A stretch of 64,000 nt of DNA from Streptomyces sp. NBC_00691 (GCF_036226665.1 NZ_CP109007.1:7626001-7690000); one strand, 5' to 3'. Counted from the stretch's first letter, positions 35,091 through 44,578 are shown. Numbers and translations: made by a program. Notes: generated by a model from the letters alone, not told the origin.

Positions 35091-37196
35091 TCAGCCGGGG
35101 GCGCCACCCGGCCCCGGTGCGGGGCCGTCGCGCCGGATCCGGGCGAGCACGATCACGGCGTCGTCGGTGGGCGCCTCGGGCAGCAGTCGCGCCAGGACGT
35201 CGTCCGCCGTCTCCTCCAGCGTGCCGTCCGCGCCTTCGAGCCGGGCGCGCAGCGCCGCCATCCCCTCGTCGATGTCGACGCCGCGGGCCTCGACGAGGCC
35301 GTCGGTGTACAACGCGAGGGTGTCGCCGTCGTGGAGCTCGATGTCGGTCGTACGGAACGGCACACCGCCGACGCCCAGCGGCACCCCCAGCACCTCGTCG
35401 ACCGACTCGACCGTGCCGTCCGCCCGGCGGAGCAGCGGCGGCAGATGGCCCGCGTTCGCGACGCGGGCCAGTCCGGTCGTCGGGTCGTAGCGGATGTAGA
35501 GGCACGTGGCGTACGCGATGCCGGCGTCCTGGGCGCAGACGTCGAGCTCCTCCAGGAGGCTGTCGGGATCCAGGTTCTGGCGGGCCAGCGCCCTGGCCGT
35601 GATGCGGAGCCGCCCCATCGCCGCCGCCGCGGGCACCCCGTGACCCATCACGTCGCCGACCACCAGGGCCACCCGGCCGCCGGGCAGTTCGATCACGTCG
35701 TACCAGTCGCCGCCGACCTCGGTGGCCTGGCTGCCCGGCAGGTAGCGGTGGGCGACGCGCACCGACGGGCTGCTCGCGAGGGCCGTGGGCAACAGTGCGC
35801 GCTGGAGGGTGAGCGCGATGTCCTGCACCCGGCTGTAGAGCCGTGCGTTGTCCAGGCACAGCGCGGCACGGGAGGCGAGCTCGCCGGCCAGGCTGAGGTC
35901 CTCCTCGGTGAAGTCCGGACGGCCGGCCGCGCGGCCGAACATGGTGATGCCCTGCACCGTGCCCCGTGCGATCAACGGAGCGATCAGCAGCGAGGTGAGA
36001 CCGCTGTCGACCAGGAGCCGGGCGCGGGCCTGGTGGACGACCGTGTGGGTCATGAAGTCGGCGTCGACCGGTACGCAGACGGGGCGGCCCGTCGTGAGGG
36101 CCTGGTGGATGCTCGATCCGGGCGGATACGTCACGCGCTCCAGGCCGCCGACCAGTTCGGCGGCGGGCGGCGGCAGACAGGTGCCGGCCGCGATCCGGCG
36201 GGTGAGCAGCGCCGACTCCGGATCGAGCACCTCGCGCTCGTCCTTCCACTCCACGACCTCCACCACGGAGGCGTCGCAGAACTCGGGAACGGCCGTCGCG
36301 ACCAGCTCGCGGGCCGTGACGTTCACGTCCAGCGTGGTGCCGATACGGGCCGCGGCCCGGTCGAGGAGCGCCAGCCGCTGTCTGCCGGCGGCCGCCTCCA
36401 CGAGGGCCTGCTCCCGGTCGGTGACGTCCACGAGGAGACCGCCCACGCCCGCGCGCGAGCCGACCGCCCGGCTGAGCGGGAACAAGCTCACGGAGCGGAC
36501 CTGCTCCCGGTCGGGCCGGCCGGGGGTGCGCAGCACGACCAGCGTGCTCACGACGGTCCGGCCCTCCTCGGCGACCGCCCGCAGCATGCGCTCGTACTCA
36601 CCCCCGTCGGGCGTGATCATGAACTCGGCCATGGTCCGGCCGATGTGGTCCTCGACCGGGGTCCCGTCCATGTCCGCCAGGGCCTGGTTGAGGTGGACGT
36701 ACCGCAGGTTCTCGTCGAGCATCACCAGGCCGATCGGACACGTCGCGAACAGCGCGTCGAGAAAGGCCAGATTGGTCTTCACCCGGTCGAGCCCGGCACT
36801 CTCGCTGGCCAGGCCGAGAATGACGGACCGGCCCTCGGCGCCGGTCACCGGGAAGACGCGGAACCCGCAGTCGAAGACCCTGCCGTCCCGGTGCAGCGTC
36901 GGTACCCGGGCCCGCCAGTAGCCCAGCGTGCGACCGCGCTCCGCGAGACGCTCCGCCGCACCGGCCCCGTCGAGGGGAGCGGCGGGAAAGAGCACATCGG
37001 CCGGCCGGGACAGCACCTCCGCGGCCTCGTGTCCGAAGAGCCGCTGCGCACCGGGCCCCCAGTAGCAGATCAGCCCGTCCTCGTCGATGCCGAGCACGGC
37101 CACGGCCACGTGTTCGAGCAGTGTCCCGGGCTCCGACCAGAGCGGCCCCGGGGCCTGCTCGTCCCCCGGCCGACCCCCCGGTCGAGGAGAGGACAC
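35091..37196 (-). CDS. PAS-PAS-GAF-SpoIIE serine phosphatase
   Basis: 701 residues. Two PAS domains (about 25-135 and 145-265; e.g. GIDEDGLICYWGPGAQRLFGHEA), a GAF domain (about 285-445; AARIGTTLDVNVTARELV) and a C-terminal PP2C/SpoIIE phosphatase (about 465-690) with EVGGDWYDVIEL, VVGDVMGHGVPAAAAMG and TDDAVIVLARI. Such proteins dephosphorylate anti-sigma-factor antagonists in response to redox or ligand signals; streptomycetes carry dozens. No kinase domain is fused here. GTG 37196 with GGGGG just upstream. It converges on the regulator of the lyase genes, with no obvious functional link. Confidence 0.88.
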   Translation of the reverse strand: MSSPRPGGRPGDEQAPGPLWSEPGTLLEHVAVAVLGIDEDGLICYWGPGAQRLFGHEAAEVLSRPADVLFPAAPLDGAGAAERLAERGRTLGYWRARVPTLHRDGRVFDCGFRVFPVTGAEGRSVILGLASESAGLDRVKTNLAFLDALFATCPIGLVMLDENLRYVHLNQALADMDGTPVEDHIGRTMAEFMITPDGGEYERMLRAVAEEGRTVVSTLVVLRTPGRPDREQVRSVSLFPLSRAVGSRAGVGGLLVDVTDREQALVEAAAGRQRLALLDRAAARIGTTLDVNVTARELVATAVPEFCDASVVEVVEWKDEREVLDPESALLTRRIAAGTCLPPPAAELVGGLERVTYPPGSSIHQALTTGRPVCVPVDADFMTHTVVHQARARLLVDSGLTSLLIAPLIARGTVQGITMFGRAAGRPDFTEEDLSLAGELASRAALCLDNARLYSRVQDIALTLQRALLPTALASSPSVRVAHRYLPGSQATEVGGDWYDVIELPGGRVALVVGDVMGHGVPAAAAMGRLRITARALARQNLDPDSLLEELDVCAQDAGIAYATCLYIRYDPTTGLARVANAGHLPPLLRRADGTVESVDEVLGVPLGVGGVPFRTTDIELHDGDTLALYTDGLVEARGVDIDEGMAALRARLEGADGTLEETADDVLARLLPEAPTDDAVIVLARIRRDGPAPGPGGAPG

Positions 37197-37375
37197 ACGG
37201 CCCCCTTTCCGGGCACGGACGGACGGCGGGCGAGCTGCTCACCGGCGGAGCGGGATGCTCACGTCAATTCTGCCCGCGCGCGCCGGATCGGACATCACGG
37301 AGACCGCCGGACCGGGAAGGTGCCGGCGGTCTCCGCCGCGCCGCGACCCGTCGGGCACCCGGACGGCACCGCACG

Positions 37376-38953
37376 TCACGGCACCTGCGAGGTCTCCGAC
37401 AGGGCGGCTCGGGCCGCTTCCTCGGCCACGGCCCGGTCCTCCGGGACCAGGCCGATACGGGTGCGGCGGTCGAGGAGGTCGGAGGTGTCGAGGGCGCCTT
37501 CGTGGCGGACGGCCCACACCAGCTCGGCGCCGGTGACCGGGTGGCCGGGGACGACGGGCCGGGCGAGGGCGGGGTCCTCCAGGCCGAGCCGGTGCACGGC
37601 GGGCGCCTCGGAGCCGTAGCGGTACACGAGCCGGGCCGGGACGTCGAGCCCGGCGAGTACCTGCGGCCGGGCGGCGCCGACGAGCGGGACGGACGCGGTG
37701 CGGCACGGGCCGGCGCTCAGCCCGCCGGCGGTCACGGCGGCGTCGACGGCGTCCTGGGCCATGCGGCGGTACGTGGTCAGCTTGCCGCCGACCACGGTGA
37801 CGACGCCGGAGGGCGAGGTCAGCACGGCGTGCTTGCGGGAGATGTCGGCGGTGCGGCCCGCCGCGTCCCGGGTGTCGAGCAGGGGACGCAGGCCCGCGAA
37901 CGCCCCGACCACGTCGGCGCGGTGGACGGTCACGTCGAGGGCGGAGCCGAGGACGTCGAGGAGGAAGCCGATGTCGGTCTCGGGGACCTCCGGAACGTCG
38001 GGGATGTCGCCGTCGACGGGTTCGTCGGTGAGGCCGACGTACACGCGTCCGTCACCCTGGGGCAGGACCAGCACGAAGCGGTTCGACTCCCCGGGGATCG
38101 GGATGTGCAGACCCGCGGAGAGCCGGCCGAGCTGCTCGGAGCGCAGGACGAGGTGGGTGCCGCGCGAAGGCCGCAGGCGGACGTCGTCGACGAGGCCGCC
38201 CGCCCAGACGCCGGCCGCGTTGATCACCGTACGGGCGCGGATCCGCAGCTCCTGGCCCGTGGTCTCGTCGCGGACCAGAGCACCGTCGCGGTGGAGTTCC
38301 AGGGCCCGCGTGCGGGTGAGTACGTGGGCGCCGTACGCCGCCGCCGTGCGGGCGATCGCGGTGACCAGACGGGCGTCGTCGGAGAGCCGGCCGTCCCAGG
38401 AGAGCAGTCCGCCGCGCAGCCCGGTGGGGCGGAGGGCCGGGGCGAGGTGCCGGGTCTCGACGGCGGAGAGCGTGCGCGGCTGGGGCAGCGTGCTCCGCGA
38501 GGTGCGGGCGCCGACGCGCAGCAGGTCGCCCGCGAGGAATCCGGCGCGGGCCAGGGCGGCCTGGCCGCGGCTGACGAGCGGGGTCAGGGGGAGGACGAAG
38601 GGCTGCGCGCGCACGAGGTGGGGGGCGGTGCGTTCCATGAGGATGCCGCGCTCGACCGCGCTCTCGTGGGCGACGTCGAGCTGTCCGGAGGCGAGGTAGC
38701 GCAGTCCGCCGTGGATCAGTTTGGAGCTCCAGCGGGACGTCCCGAAAGCGAGATCGTGGGCGTCGATCGCGGCGACGGTGAGCCCGCGGGTGGCCGCGTC
38801 GAGCGCGGCACCGGCGCCGGTGGCACCCAGGCCGACGACCAGGACGTCGACCGCGCTGTCGGCGGCTCCGCCGGTGAGCCGGTCCAGTTCGCGCAGGCGC
38901 CGCCGCGCGTCGAGGGAGGAGCCGGGCAGGGCGGGGCTGCTCGTGGGGTTCAT
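37376..38953 (-). CDS. glpD: Glycerol-3-phosphate dehydrogenase (FAD, GlpD type)
   Basis: 525 residues. The FAD Rossmann motif VLVVGLGATGAGAALDAATRG, then AFGTSRWSSKLIHGGLRYL, VINAAGVWAGGL and VVGGKLTTYRRMAQDAV are all diagnostic of GlpD; the C-terminal domain (GAELVWAVRHEGALDTSDLLDRRTR) is complete. It oxidises sn-glycerol-3-phosphate to dihydroxyacetone phosphate at the membrane. ATG 38953 overlaps the TetR stop by 4 nt, so the two form one unit, divergent from an alkyl-DHAP-synthase-like gene whose substrate class derives from DHAP. Confidence 0.92.
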   Translation of the reverse strand: MNPTSSPALPGSSLDARRRLRELDRLTGGAADSAVDVLVVGLGATGAGAALDAATRGLTVAAIDAHDLAFGTSRWSSKLIHGGLRYLASGQLDVAHESAVERGILMERTAPHLVRAQPFVLPLTPLVSRGQAALARAGFLAGDLLRVGARTSRSTLPQPRTLSAVETRHLAPALRPTGLRGGLLSWDGRLSDDARLVTAIARTAAAYGAHVLTRTRALELHRDGALVRDETTGQELRIRARTVINAAGVWAGGLVDDVRLRPSRGTHLVLRSEQLGRLSAGLHIPIPGESNRFVLVLPQGDGRVYVGLTDEPVDGDIPDVPEVPETDIGFLLDVLGSALDVTVHRADVVGAFAGLRPLLDTRDAAGRTADISRKHAVLTSPSGVVTVVGGKLTTYRRMAQDAVDAAVTAGGLSAGPCRTASVPLVGAARPQVLAGLDVPARLVYRYGSEAPAVHRLGLEDPALARPVVPGHPVTGAELVWAVRHEGALDTSDLLDRRTRIGLVPEDRAVAEEAARAALSETSQVP

Positions 38954-39549
38954 GGGGCGATGGTCCTCTCCAGCAGGGTGCGCAGCTCGTCGAGGAAGGC
39001 GGCTTCGCTCAGTTCGGGATCGGTGTCGTCGGTCATGGTGCGCAGCGAGAGCGTGAAGGACTGGACGACGAGCAGCAGGGACCTGGCCTGCAGGTCCGCC
39101 CGGACGCGGCGTACGGAGCCGTCCTCGTGGCCGTCCTCGAGTGCCGTGTGGAGGAGTCCGAGCAGGGCGTCCTGGCTGGCGCCCCGGCGGTCGAGGATGT
39201 ACGGCAGCAGCAGCTCGGGATCGACGTCGATGATCTTGTGGAAGAGCGGGTGGGCCCGGAACGCGGCGGCTCCCGCCACGAGCCCCGCGACGATCCGCTC
39301 CCGCTCGGGCCGGTCCTCGTCGGCGGGCGGCATCGCGCCGGCCGCCACGGCGATCCACTCACGGGTCATCAGGTCGCCCACGAGGCTGCGCACATCGGGC
39401 CAGCGCCGGTAGATCGTCATCCGGGACACGCCCGCGCGCCGGGCGATGTCGGTGAGGGTGGTCCGCCGTACGCCGACGGCGAGCACGCAGTCGCGTGCGG
39501 CGTCGAGCACGGGATCTGCGTCTTCATGGTTGTGACGAATGGGCGTCAT
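38950..39549 (-). CDS. TetR-family regulator coupled to glpD
   Basis: 199 residues. N-terminal HTH is clear (TTLTDIARRAGVSRMTIYRRW, about residues 29-50) and the rest is a typical helical ligand domain. It is co-transcribed with glpD and divergent from the FAD oxidase, the usual arrangement for a local repressor of both. A TACACT box lies just upstream of the start on the minus strand, so the message may have little or no leader. Confidence 0.88.
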   Translation of the reverse strand: MTPIRHNHEDADPVLDAARDCVLAVGVRRTTLTDIARRAGVSRMTIYRRWPDVRSLVGDLMTREWIAVAAGAMPPADEDRPERERIVAGLVAGAAAFRAHPLFHKIIDVDPELLLPYILDRRGASQDALLGLLHTALEDGHEDGSVRRVRADLQARSLLLVVQSFTLSLRTMTDDTDPELSEAAFLDELRTLLERTIAP

Positions 39550-39624
39550 CTGTCACAGTGTAATGCCAGCGTCGGCCGCGTGGCAGCGCCATCCGTGAAA
39601 CAGACCGTAAGGAACCCTTTCGAA

Positions 39625-41220
39625 GTGGACATGTTGTGGAGCGGTTGGGGCGACCCGGCCAAGGCGGCACCCCTGCCCGACTCGGTCACCGGCCTCCTGC
39701 GTGACCTGCTCGGCGTCACCCCGCGCGAGAGCGGCCCGGCGGACCTCGCCGACATAGAACCGCCCGCCCCGGCGCTGGCCGACGAGGCCCGCGCCGCGCT
39801 GCGGCAGGCCGTCGGCGCGCCCGACGGCCTGCGGGAGGACGCGGAGAGCCGCGTCCGGCACACCCGCGGCAAGTCGACCCCCGACCTGCTGCGCATCCGT
39901 GCCGGAGAGGTCGACGACATCCCCGCCGCGGTCGTGCTGCCCGGCGACCACGACGAGGTCCTCGCCGTGCTGCGCGCCTGCGCCGAACACGGCGTCGCCG
40001 CCGTGCCCTTCGGCGGCGGCACCTCCGTCGTCGGCGGCCTCGCGCCCACCACCGAGCGCCCGTTCGTCGCGCTCGACCTGCGGCGGCTCGACCGGCTGCT
40101 CGCCGTCGACGAGGTCTCCCGCACCGCGACGCTCCAGCCCGGCCTGCGCGGCCCGCGGTGCGAGGCCCTCCTCAACGAGCGCGGCTGGACCCTCGGACAC
40201 TTCCCGCAGTCCTTCGAATGGGCGACCGTCGGCGGCTTCGCCGCGGCACGCTCCAGCGGCCAGGCGTCGGCCGGATACGGCCGCTTCGACGAGATGGTCC
40301 TCGGCCTGACGGTCGCCACCCCCGAGGGGACCCTGGAGACCGGCCGGGCCCCGCGCTCGGCGGCCGGCCCGGACCTGCGCCAGCTGATCCTCGGCTCCGA
40401 GGGCGCCCTCGGAGTGATCACCGCCGTGACCGTCCGCATCCGTCCGCTCCCCGCGAAGCGGGTCTACGAGGGCTGGCGCTTCACCTCTTTCGAGGCAGGC
40501 ACGGCGGCACTGCGCCGACTGGCCCAGGACGGTCCGCGCCCCACCGTGCTGCGGCTCTCGGACGAGTCGGAGACCTTCATCGGTCTCGCGCAGCCGGACG
40601 CCATCGGCAGCGCCGAAGTCCCGCAGAACCCGGGCTGCATGGCCATCGTCGGCTACGAGGGCACCGAGGAGGAGACGGCCGCACGCCGTGCCGCCGCCTG
40701 CGAGATCCTCCTCGCCTGCGACGGCGAGCTCATCGGCGAGGAGCCCGGCGACAAGTGGGAGCACGGCCGGTACAACGCTCCCTACCTGAGGGACGCGCTG
40801 CTCGACGCCGGAGCCTTCGCCGAGACGCTGGAGACCGCGGCCTTCTGGTCCGCCGTCCCGGGCCTCTACGCGGCCGTGCGGGACGCGCTGACCAGCACCC
40901 TCACCGAGGCCGGCACGCCGCCGCTCGTCATGTGCCACATCTCGCACACGTACGAGAACGGCGCCTCCCTGTACTTCACCGTCGTCTCCGCGCAGGGGAA
41001 GGACCCGGTCGCGCACTGGGAACCGGTGAAGCGGGCGGCCAACGACGCGATCCTGGCCGCGGGCGGCACCATCAGCCACCACCATGGCGTCGGCACCGAC
41101 CACCGCGACTGGTACGCCCGGGAGATCGGCCCGCTCGGCATCCGCATGCTGCAGGCCGTCAAGGCCGAGGTCGACCCCTCCGGTGTGCTCAGCCCCGGAG
41201 TCCTCATCCCCGTCCGCTGA
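39625..41220 (+). CDS. FAD-binding oxidase, alkyl-dihydroxyacetonephosphate synthase-like
   Basis: About 531 residues. The FAD PP-loop PFGGGTSVVGG and the preceding VVLPGDHDEVLAVLRACAEHGV are VAO-family features. Specific to AGPS: TLGHFPQSFEWATVGGFAAARSSGQAS, ILGSEGALGVITAVTVRIRPLP, GYEGTEEE and the C-terminal His block ISHHHGVGTDHRDW followed by MLQAVKAEVDPSGVLSPG. AGPS swaps the acyl chain of acyl-DHAP for a fatty alcohol, giving an ether lipid precursor. The start is GTG 39625 (AAGGA 11 nt upstream) or ATG 39631. Other VAO oxidases remain possible. Confidence 0.82.
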   Translation: MDMLWSGWGDPAKAAPLPDSVTGLLRDLLGVTPRESGPADLADIEPPAPALADEARAALRQAVGAPDGLREDAESRVRHTRGKSTPDLLRIRAGEVDDIPAAVVLPGDHDEVLAVLRACAEHGVAAVPFGGGTSVVGGLAPTTERPFVALDLRRLDRLLAVDEVSRTATLQPGLRGPRCEALLNERGWTLGHFPQSFEWATVGGFAAARSSGQASAGYGRFDEMVLGLTVATPEGTLETGRAPRSAAGPDLRQLILGSEGALGVITAVTVRIRPLPAKRVYEGWRFTSFEAGTAALRRLAQDGPRPTVLRLSDESETFIGLAQPDAIGSAEVPQNPGCMAIVGYEGTEEETAARRAAACEILLACDGELIGEEPGDKWEHGRYNAPYLRDALLDAGAFAETLETAAFWSAVPGLYAAVRDALTSTLTEAGTPPLVMCHISHTYENGASLYFTVVSAQGKDPVAHWEPVKRAANDAILAAGGTISHHHGVGTDHRDWYAREIGPLGIRMLQAVKAEVDPSGVLSPGVLIPVR

Positions 41221-41251
41221 ACCCTACTTCTGCCGCCCGGAGGCCAGATCC

Positions 41252-42133
41252 ATGCGACAGTTCACCGCCGTCGTCAACCCCACCGCAGGGGGTTCCAGCG
41301 GCACGGCGGGTCTGCTCCCGCTGGCCCGTCTTCTGCGGGAGGCGGGTGCCAGGCTCGACACCGTCTACAGCCGCAGCCTGGAGCACGCCCGAGAGCTCGC
41401 CCAGGAAGCCGGAGCACGGGGGCACGTCGTGCTCGCCGTCGGCGGTGACGGCATGGCCGGCTGCGTCGGCGGCGCGCTCAGCGGTACGGACACGGTCTTC
41501 GGCCTCGTCCCGGCGGGGCGCGGCAACGACTTCGCCCGCGCCCTGGGCCTCCCCTCGGACGCCCGGCAGCTCGTCGAGACACTGCTCCACGGCGAGCCGC
41601 GGGCCGTCGACACCATCGAGGTGGAGTCCGCCGTGCACGCGAGGACCTGCGTGCTCGGCAGCGTGTACGCGGGCGTCGACGCGGTGGCCAACCGCCACGC
41701 CAACGCCTCCCGCGTGCTGCGCGGCGCGGCCTCGTACTACGCGGGCGGGCTGCGGGCGGTCCTCGGCTGGAAGCCCGCCACGTACCGCGTCACCGTCGAC
41801 GGGGTGCGGCACGGGCGCACCGGCTACACCGTGGTCGTGGCGAACTCGGGCTACTACGGCTTCGGGAGGAACGTCGCACCGGGCGCGCGGATCGATGACG
41901 GTCTGCTCGACGTCGTGGTCATCAAGCAGGCGCCCAAGCGGCTCTTCTTCGCCATGATGAACGAGCTGAAGACGGGCGTGCACGTGAACCGGCCCGAGGT
42001 CGAGATCCTGCGCGGCAAGGAGGTCCGCCTCGAAGCGGACCGTCCCCTTCCGTACGGCGCGGACGGCGAGGTCGACGCTGTGCTGCCAGTGACCCTCAGG
42101 GTGCGGCCTGCCGCGCTGAACGTCCTGGCCTGA
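41252..42133 (+). CDS. Diacylglycerol kinase-like lipid kinase
   Basis: 293 residues. The DAGK catalytic motif is intact: VVNPTAGGSSG, VLAVGGDGMAGCVGGAL (the GGDG loop) and LVPAGRGNDFARALG, with the C-terminal DGEVDAVLPVTLRV fold signature. It phosphorylates diacylglycerol or a related (perhaps alkyl) glycerolipid. It follows the AGPS-like gene by 31 nt with a GGAGG site, so the two are likely one operon of lipid function. Confidence 0.9.
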   Translation: MRQFTAVVNPTAGGSSGTAGLLPLARLLREAGARLDTVYSRSLEHARELAQEAGARGHVVLAVGGDGMAGCVGGALSGTDTVFGLVPAGRGNDFARALGLPSDARQLVETLLHGEPRAVDTIEVESAVHARTCVLGSVYAGVDAVANRHANASRVLRGAASYYAGGLRAVLGWKPATYRVTVDGVRHGRTGYTVVVANSGYYGFGRNVAPGARIDDGLLDVVVIKQAPKRLFFAMMNELKTGVHVNRPEVEILRGKEVRLEADRPLPYGADGEVDAVLPVTLRVRPAALNVLA

Positions 42134-42163
42134 CCGGGGGTCATGTGTGCGCGGGGCGACCCG

Positions 42164-42418
42164 TCACCTCGCCGGGGGACCGGGCGGGGGCGGGGCGTCC
42201 CCGCGCAGCCGATGCCCCACGGTCTCCAGTGCGTCGGCGAGCAGGGCGATCTGCCCGGGTTCGAGGGCGTCGATGAACAGCTCGCGGACGAGGGCGACGT
42301 GTCCGGGGGCGGCGTCGGGCGTCGCCGACAGCCGCACGAGGACCTCGTACTGCGGATGCGAGAGGCCCTCGTCGCCCTTGAGCTGCTGCTCCACGCGGCG
42401 GGACATCAGGCTGCTCGC
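42164..42418 (-). pseudogene. MarR regulator remnant, N-terminus and DNA-binding core deleted
   Basis: The readable peptide joins a MarR dimerisation/first-helix piece (LMSRRVEQQLKGDEGLSHPQYEVLVRLSATPD) directly to the C-terminal piece (APGHVALVRELFIDALEPGQIALLADALETV). The roughly 50-55 residues that normally lie between, holding the winged helix, are missing, and the true N-terminus is cut at about 42418 where a hydrolase fragment on the other strand begins. The frame stays open, so a short protein might still be made, but it could not bind DNA. Confidence 0.7.
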
Positions 42419-42765
42419 CACGGCTCGTCCTGGCCGCACCGCGGCGCTTCTCCGCCGCCGTGCTGCTGTCCGGCACCCTGCCCTGGGACGCCGGGCTGCC
42501 CGAGGAGACCGGTCGGCTCGCCGGGCTCCCGGTCTTCTGGGGGCGCGACACCGCGGACACGGTGATCCCCGCCGATCTGGTCGCACGCACGGGCGCCTGG
42601 CTGCGGGAGCGGTCCGGAGCGGACCTGCGCGAGTGGACCTGTCCGGACCTGGGCCACGGCATCTCCGCCCAGGAGATCCGCGACATCCGCGACTTCCTGG
42701 CGACCGCGCCCCCGCGCGGCCCGGTCGGCCCGACATCACGAAGGCCGGACATCACGGATGCCTGA
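42419..42765 (+). pseudogene. Alpha/beta hydrolase remnant (C-terminal part only)
   Basis: From about 42420 the plus strand reads RLVLAAPRRFSAAVLLSGTLPWD, then LAGLPVFWGRDTADTVIPADL and CPDLGHGISAQEIRDIRDFL, the C-terminal half of a phospholipase/carboxylesterase-type hydrolase with the Asp (near DTADTV) and His (DLGHGIS) of the triad. The nucleophile Ser region is gone. It abuts the MarR remnant head to head, so one deletion probably removed both promoters and both N-termini. Confidence 0.65.
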
Positions 42766-42790
42766 CGTCGAAGAGGCCTGACGTCGAAGA
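42727..42790. repeat. Four tandem 16-bp units
   Basis: Units at 42727, 42743, 42759 and 42775 follow the pattern gGCCnGACrTCrnrGA. The first two and the last two are near-identical pairs (2 and 1 differences). They cover the end of the hydrolase remnant and the bases just beyond it. Confidence 0.7.
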
Positions 42791-42960
42791 GGACGGACGC
42801 GAAACCCGCGGGTGGCGTTCTCCGCCTCGGGAACCATTTCCCGGGGCGGGCTCCTCCTGCGGTCGGACGCCGGGATGGCCGGGGGAGGGATTTCGCTCAA
42901 CTGCCTTGTGCGCAAGGGTGCATGAGACGCATCGTCCACCTCCCGCAAGGACCTGACTCT

Positions 42961-44556
42961 GTGCGAAGCACCCGCATAGCTCCCCTCGTGGCCATCAGCG
43001 CGGTCGCGACCCTCGTGCCCGCTCTCACGCCCGCCGTCGCCTCCGCTGCCGAACCGGTCACCTCCCGGACGGTCTCCGCCGACCCCTTGAAGCAGTACAC
43101 CCAGCAGATACCGCGCTGGAAGCGCTGCGAGGCCGAGGCACCCGAGAACTACCAGTGCGCGACGCTCAAGGTGCCGCTCGACTACTCCCGGCCGAACGGC
43201 AGGAAGCTCGACATCGCCGTGTCCCGGATCAGGGCGACCAGCCCCCAGAAGCGACACGGTGTCCTGCTGCTCAACCCCGGCGGTCCCGGCGGCCCGGGTC
43301 TCGACATGCCGCTGTGGATGGGGCCGGAGCTGCCGGACGCGGTGAAGGAGCGGTACGACCTCATCGGCTTCGACCCCCGCGGCGTCGGGCGGAGCTCGCC
43401 CGTGAGCTGCGGCCTGAACGCGGACGAAGCGGACTGGCAGCGCCCGTACAAGGCGGCGACGTTCGACAGGGACGTCCGCTGGGCGCGGACCGTCGCCGAG
43501 AAGTGCCGGGCGAGGAGCGGCGACGTCCTGCCCCACCTGACCACGCGCAACACCGCACGGGACATGGACGTCATCCGTGCCGCGCTCGGCGAGAGGAAGG
43601 TCTCGTACCTGGGCTACTCCTACGGCACGTACCTGGGCGCCGTCTACACGCAGATGTTCCCGCGGCGGACCGACCGGTTCGTGCTGGACAGCGCGGTCGA
43701 CCCGGAGCGGATCTGGCGCGGCATGATCCAGGTGTGGGCGGAGGGCGCGGAGCCCGCCTTCGCGCGCTGGACCGCGTGGACCGCCGAGCGGCACGCCACG
43801 TACGGGCTCGGCGACACCCCGGCCGAGGTCGGGAAGACCTACTGGGGCCTGGTCGCACGGGCGGAGCGCGAGCCGATCGACATCCAGGGCACGTTCGTGA
43901 CCGGCGACGACATCCGCGCCGGCCGGGCCATGTTCTTCGACGTGAAGGGCGCGGCCGAGGCGATCGTCGAGCTCAGGAAGGCGGCCGAGGGGACGTCCTC
44001 CCCGGCGCCTTCGGAGCGTGCCACGACGCCCCGTCACGTACCGCCCGCGTTCGCCCGCGCCGTCCCCTCGGACAACTCGGACGCCGCCTTCTGGGCCGTG
44101 GCGTGCGCCGACACCCGTTCGTGGCCGCGCGACCCGGAGCAGTACCGCCGCGACGCGATCCGCGACAAGGCCAGGTACCCGCTGTACGGCGACTTCGCGT
44201 CGAACATCAAGCCGTGCGCGTTCTGGAAGAACGGGTCCGAGCCGGCCACCAGGGTGAACAACTCCGTCGGAGCGCTCATCCTCCAGAACGAGTGGGACTC
44301 CCAGACGCCGCTGGTCAGCGGCGAGGGGCTGCGCCGGACGATGAAGGGCGCCCGGATGGTCACCGTCCTCGGCGGCCAGGGCCACGGTGTCTACGGATCC
44401 AAGTCCTGCGCCGACGTGACCGCCACCGCCTATCTGACGACGGGCAGGCTGCCGGCCGCCGACGTGACCTGCCGGGCCACGCCGGCCCAGGCGCAGAACC
44501 GTCTGGACCTGCCGCTGCCGACGCCGCCGGGCATCCCGGGCCTGGACCGCTTCTGA
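42961..44556 (+). CDS. Secreted S33-family alpha/beta-hydrolase peptidase (tripeptidyl aminopeptidase-like)
   Basis: 531 residues. GTG 42961 is chosen because AAGGA lies 9 nt upstream and a clean signal peptide follows (IAPLVAISAVATLVPALTPAVASA, cut near AAEPV). The N-terminal block WKRC...YQCATLKVPLDY is the usual start of SlpD/SlpE-type mycelial peptidases; the oxyanion loop LLNPGGPGGPG, nucleophile GYSYGTYLG and distal GGQGHGVYG (His) are present. It removes peptides from the N-terminus of extracellular proteins. An ATG at 42922 is possible but gives a poorer signal sequence. Confidence 0.88.
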   Translation: MRSTRIAPLVAISAVATLVPALTPAVASAAEPVTSRTVSADPLKQYTQQIPRWKRCEAEAPENYQCATLKVPLDYSRPNGRKLDIAVSRIRATSPQKRHGVLLLNPGGPGGPGLDMPLWMGPELPDAVKERYDLIGFDPRGVGRSSPVSCGLNADEADWQRPYKAATFDRDVRWARTVAEKCRARSGDVLPHLTTRNTARDMDVIRAALGERKVSYLGYSYGTYLGAVYTQMFPRRTDRFVLDSAVDPERIWRGMIQVWAEGAEPAFARWTAWTAERHATYGLGDTPAEVGKTYWGLVARAEREPIDIQGTFVTGDDIRAGRAMFFDVKGAAEAIVELRKAAEGTSSPAPSERATTPRHVPPAFARAVPSDNSDAAFWAVACADTRSWPRDPEQYRRDAIRDKARYPLYGDFASNIKPCAFWKNGSEPATRVNNSVGALILQNEWDSQTPLVSGEGLRRTMKGARMVTVLGGQGHGVYGSKSCADVTATAYLTTGRLPAADVTCRATPAQAQNRLDLPLPTPPGIPGLDRF

Positions 44557-44578
44557 CCCGCACGACGAACGGCGAGTG

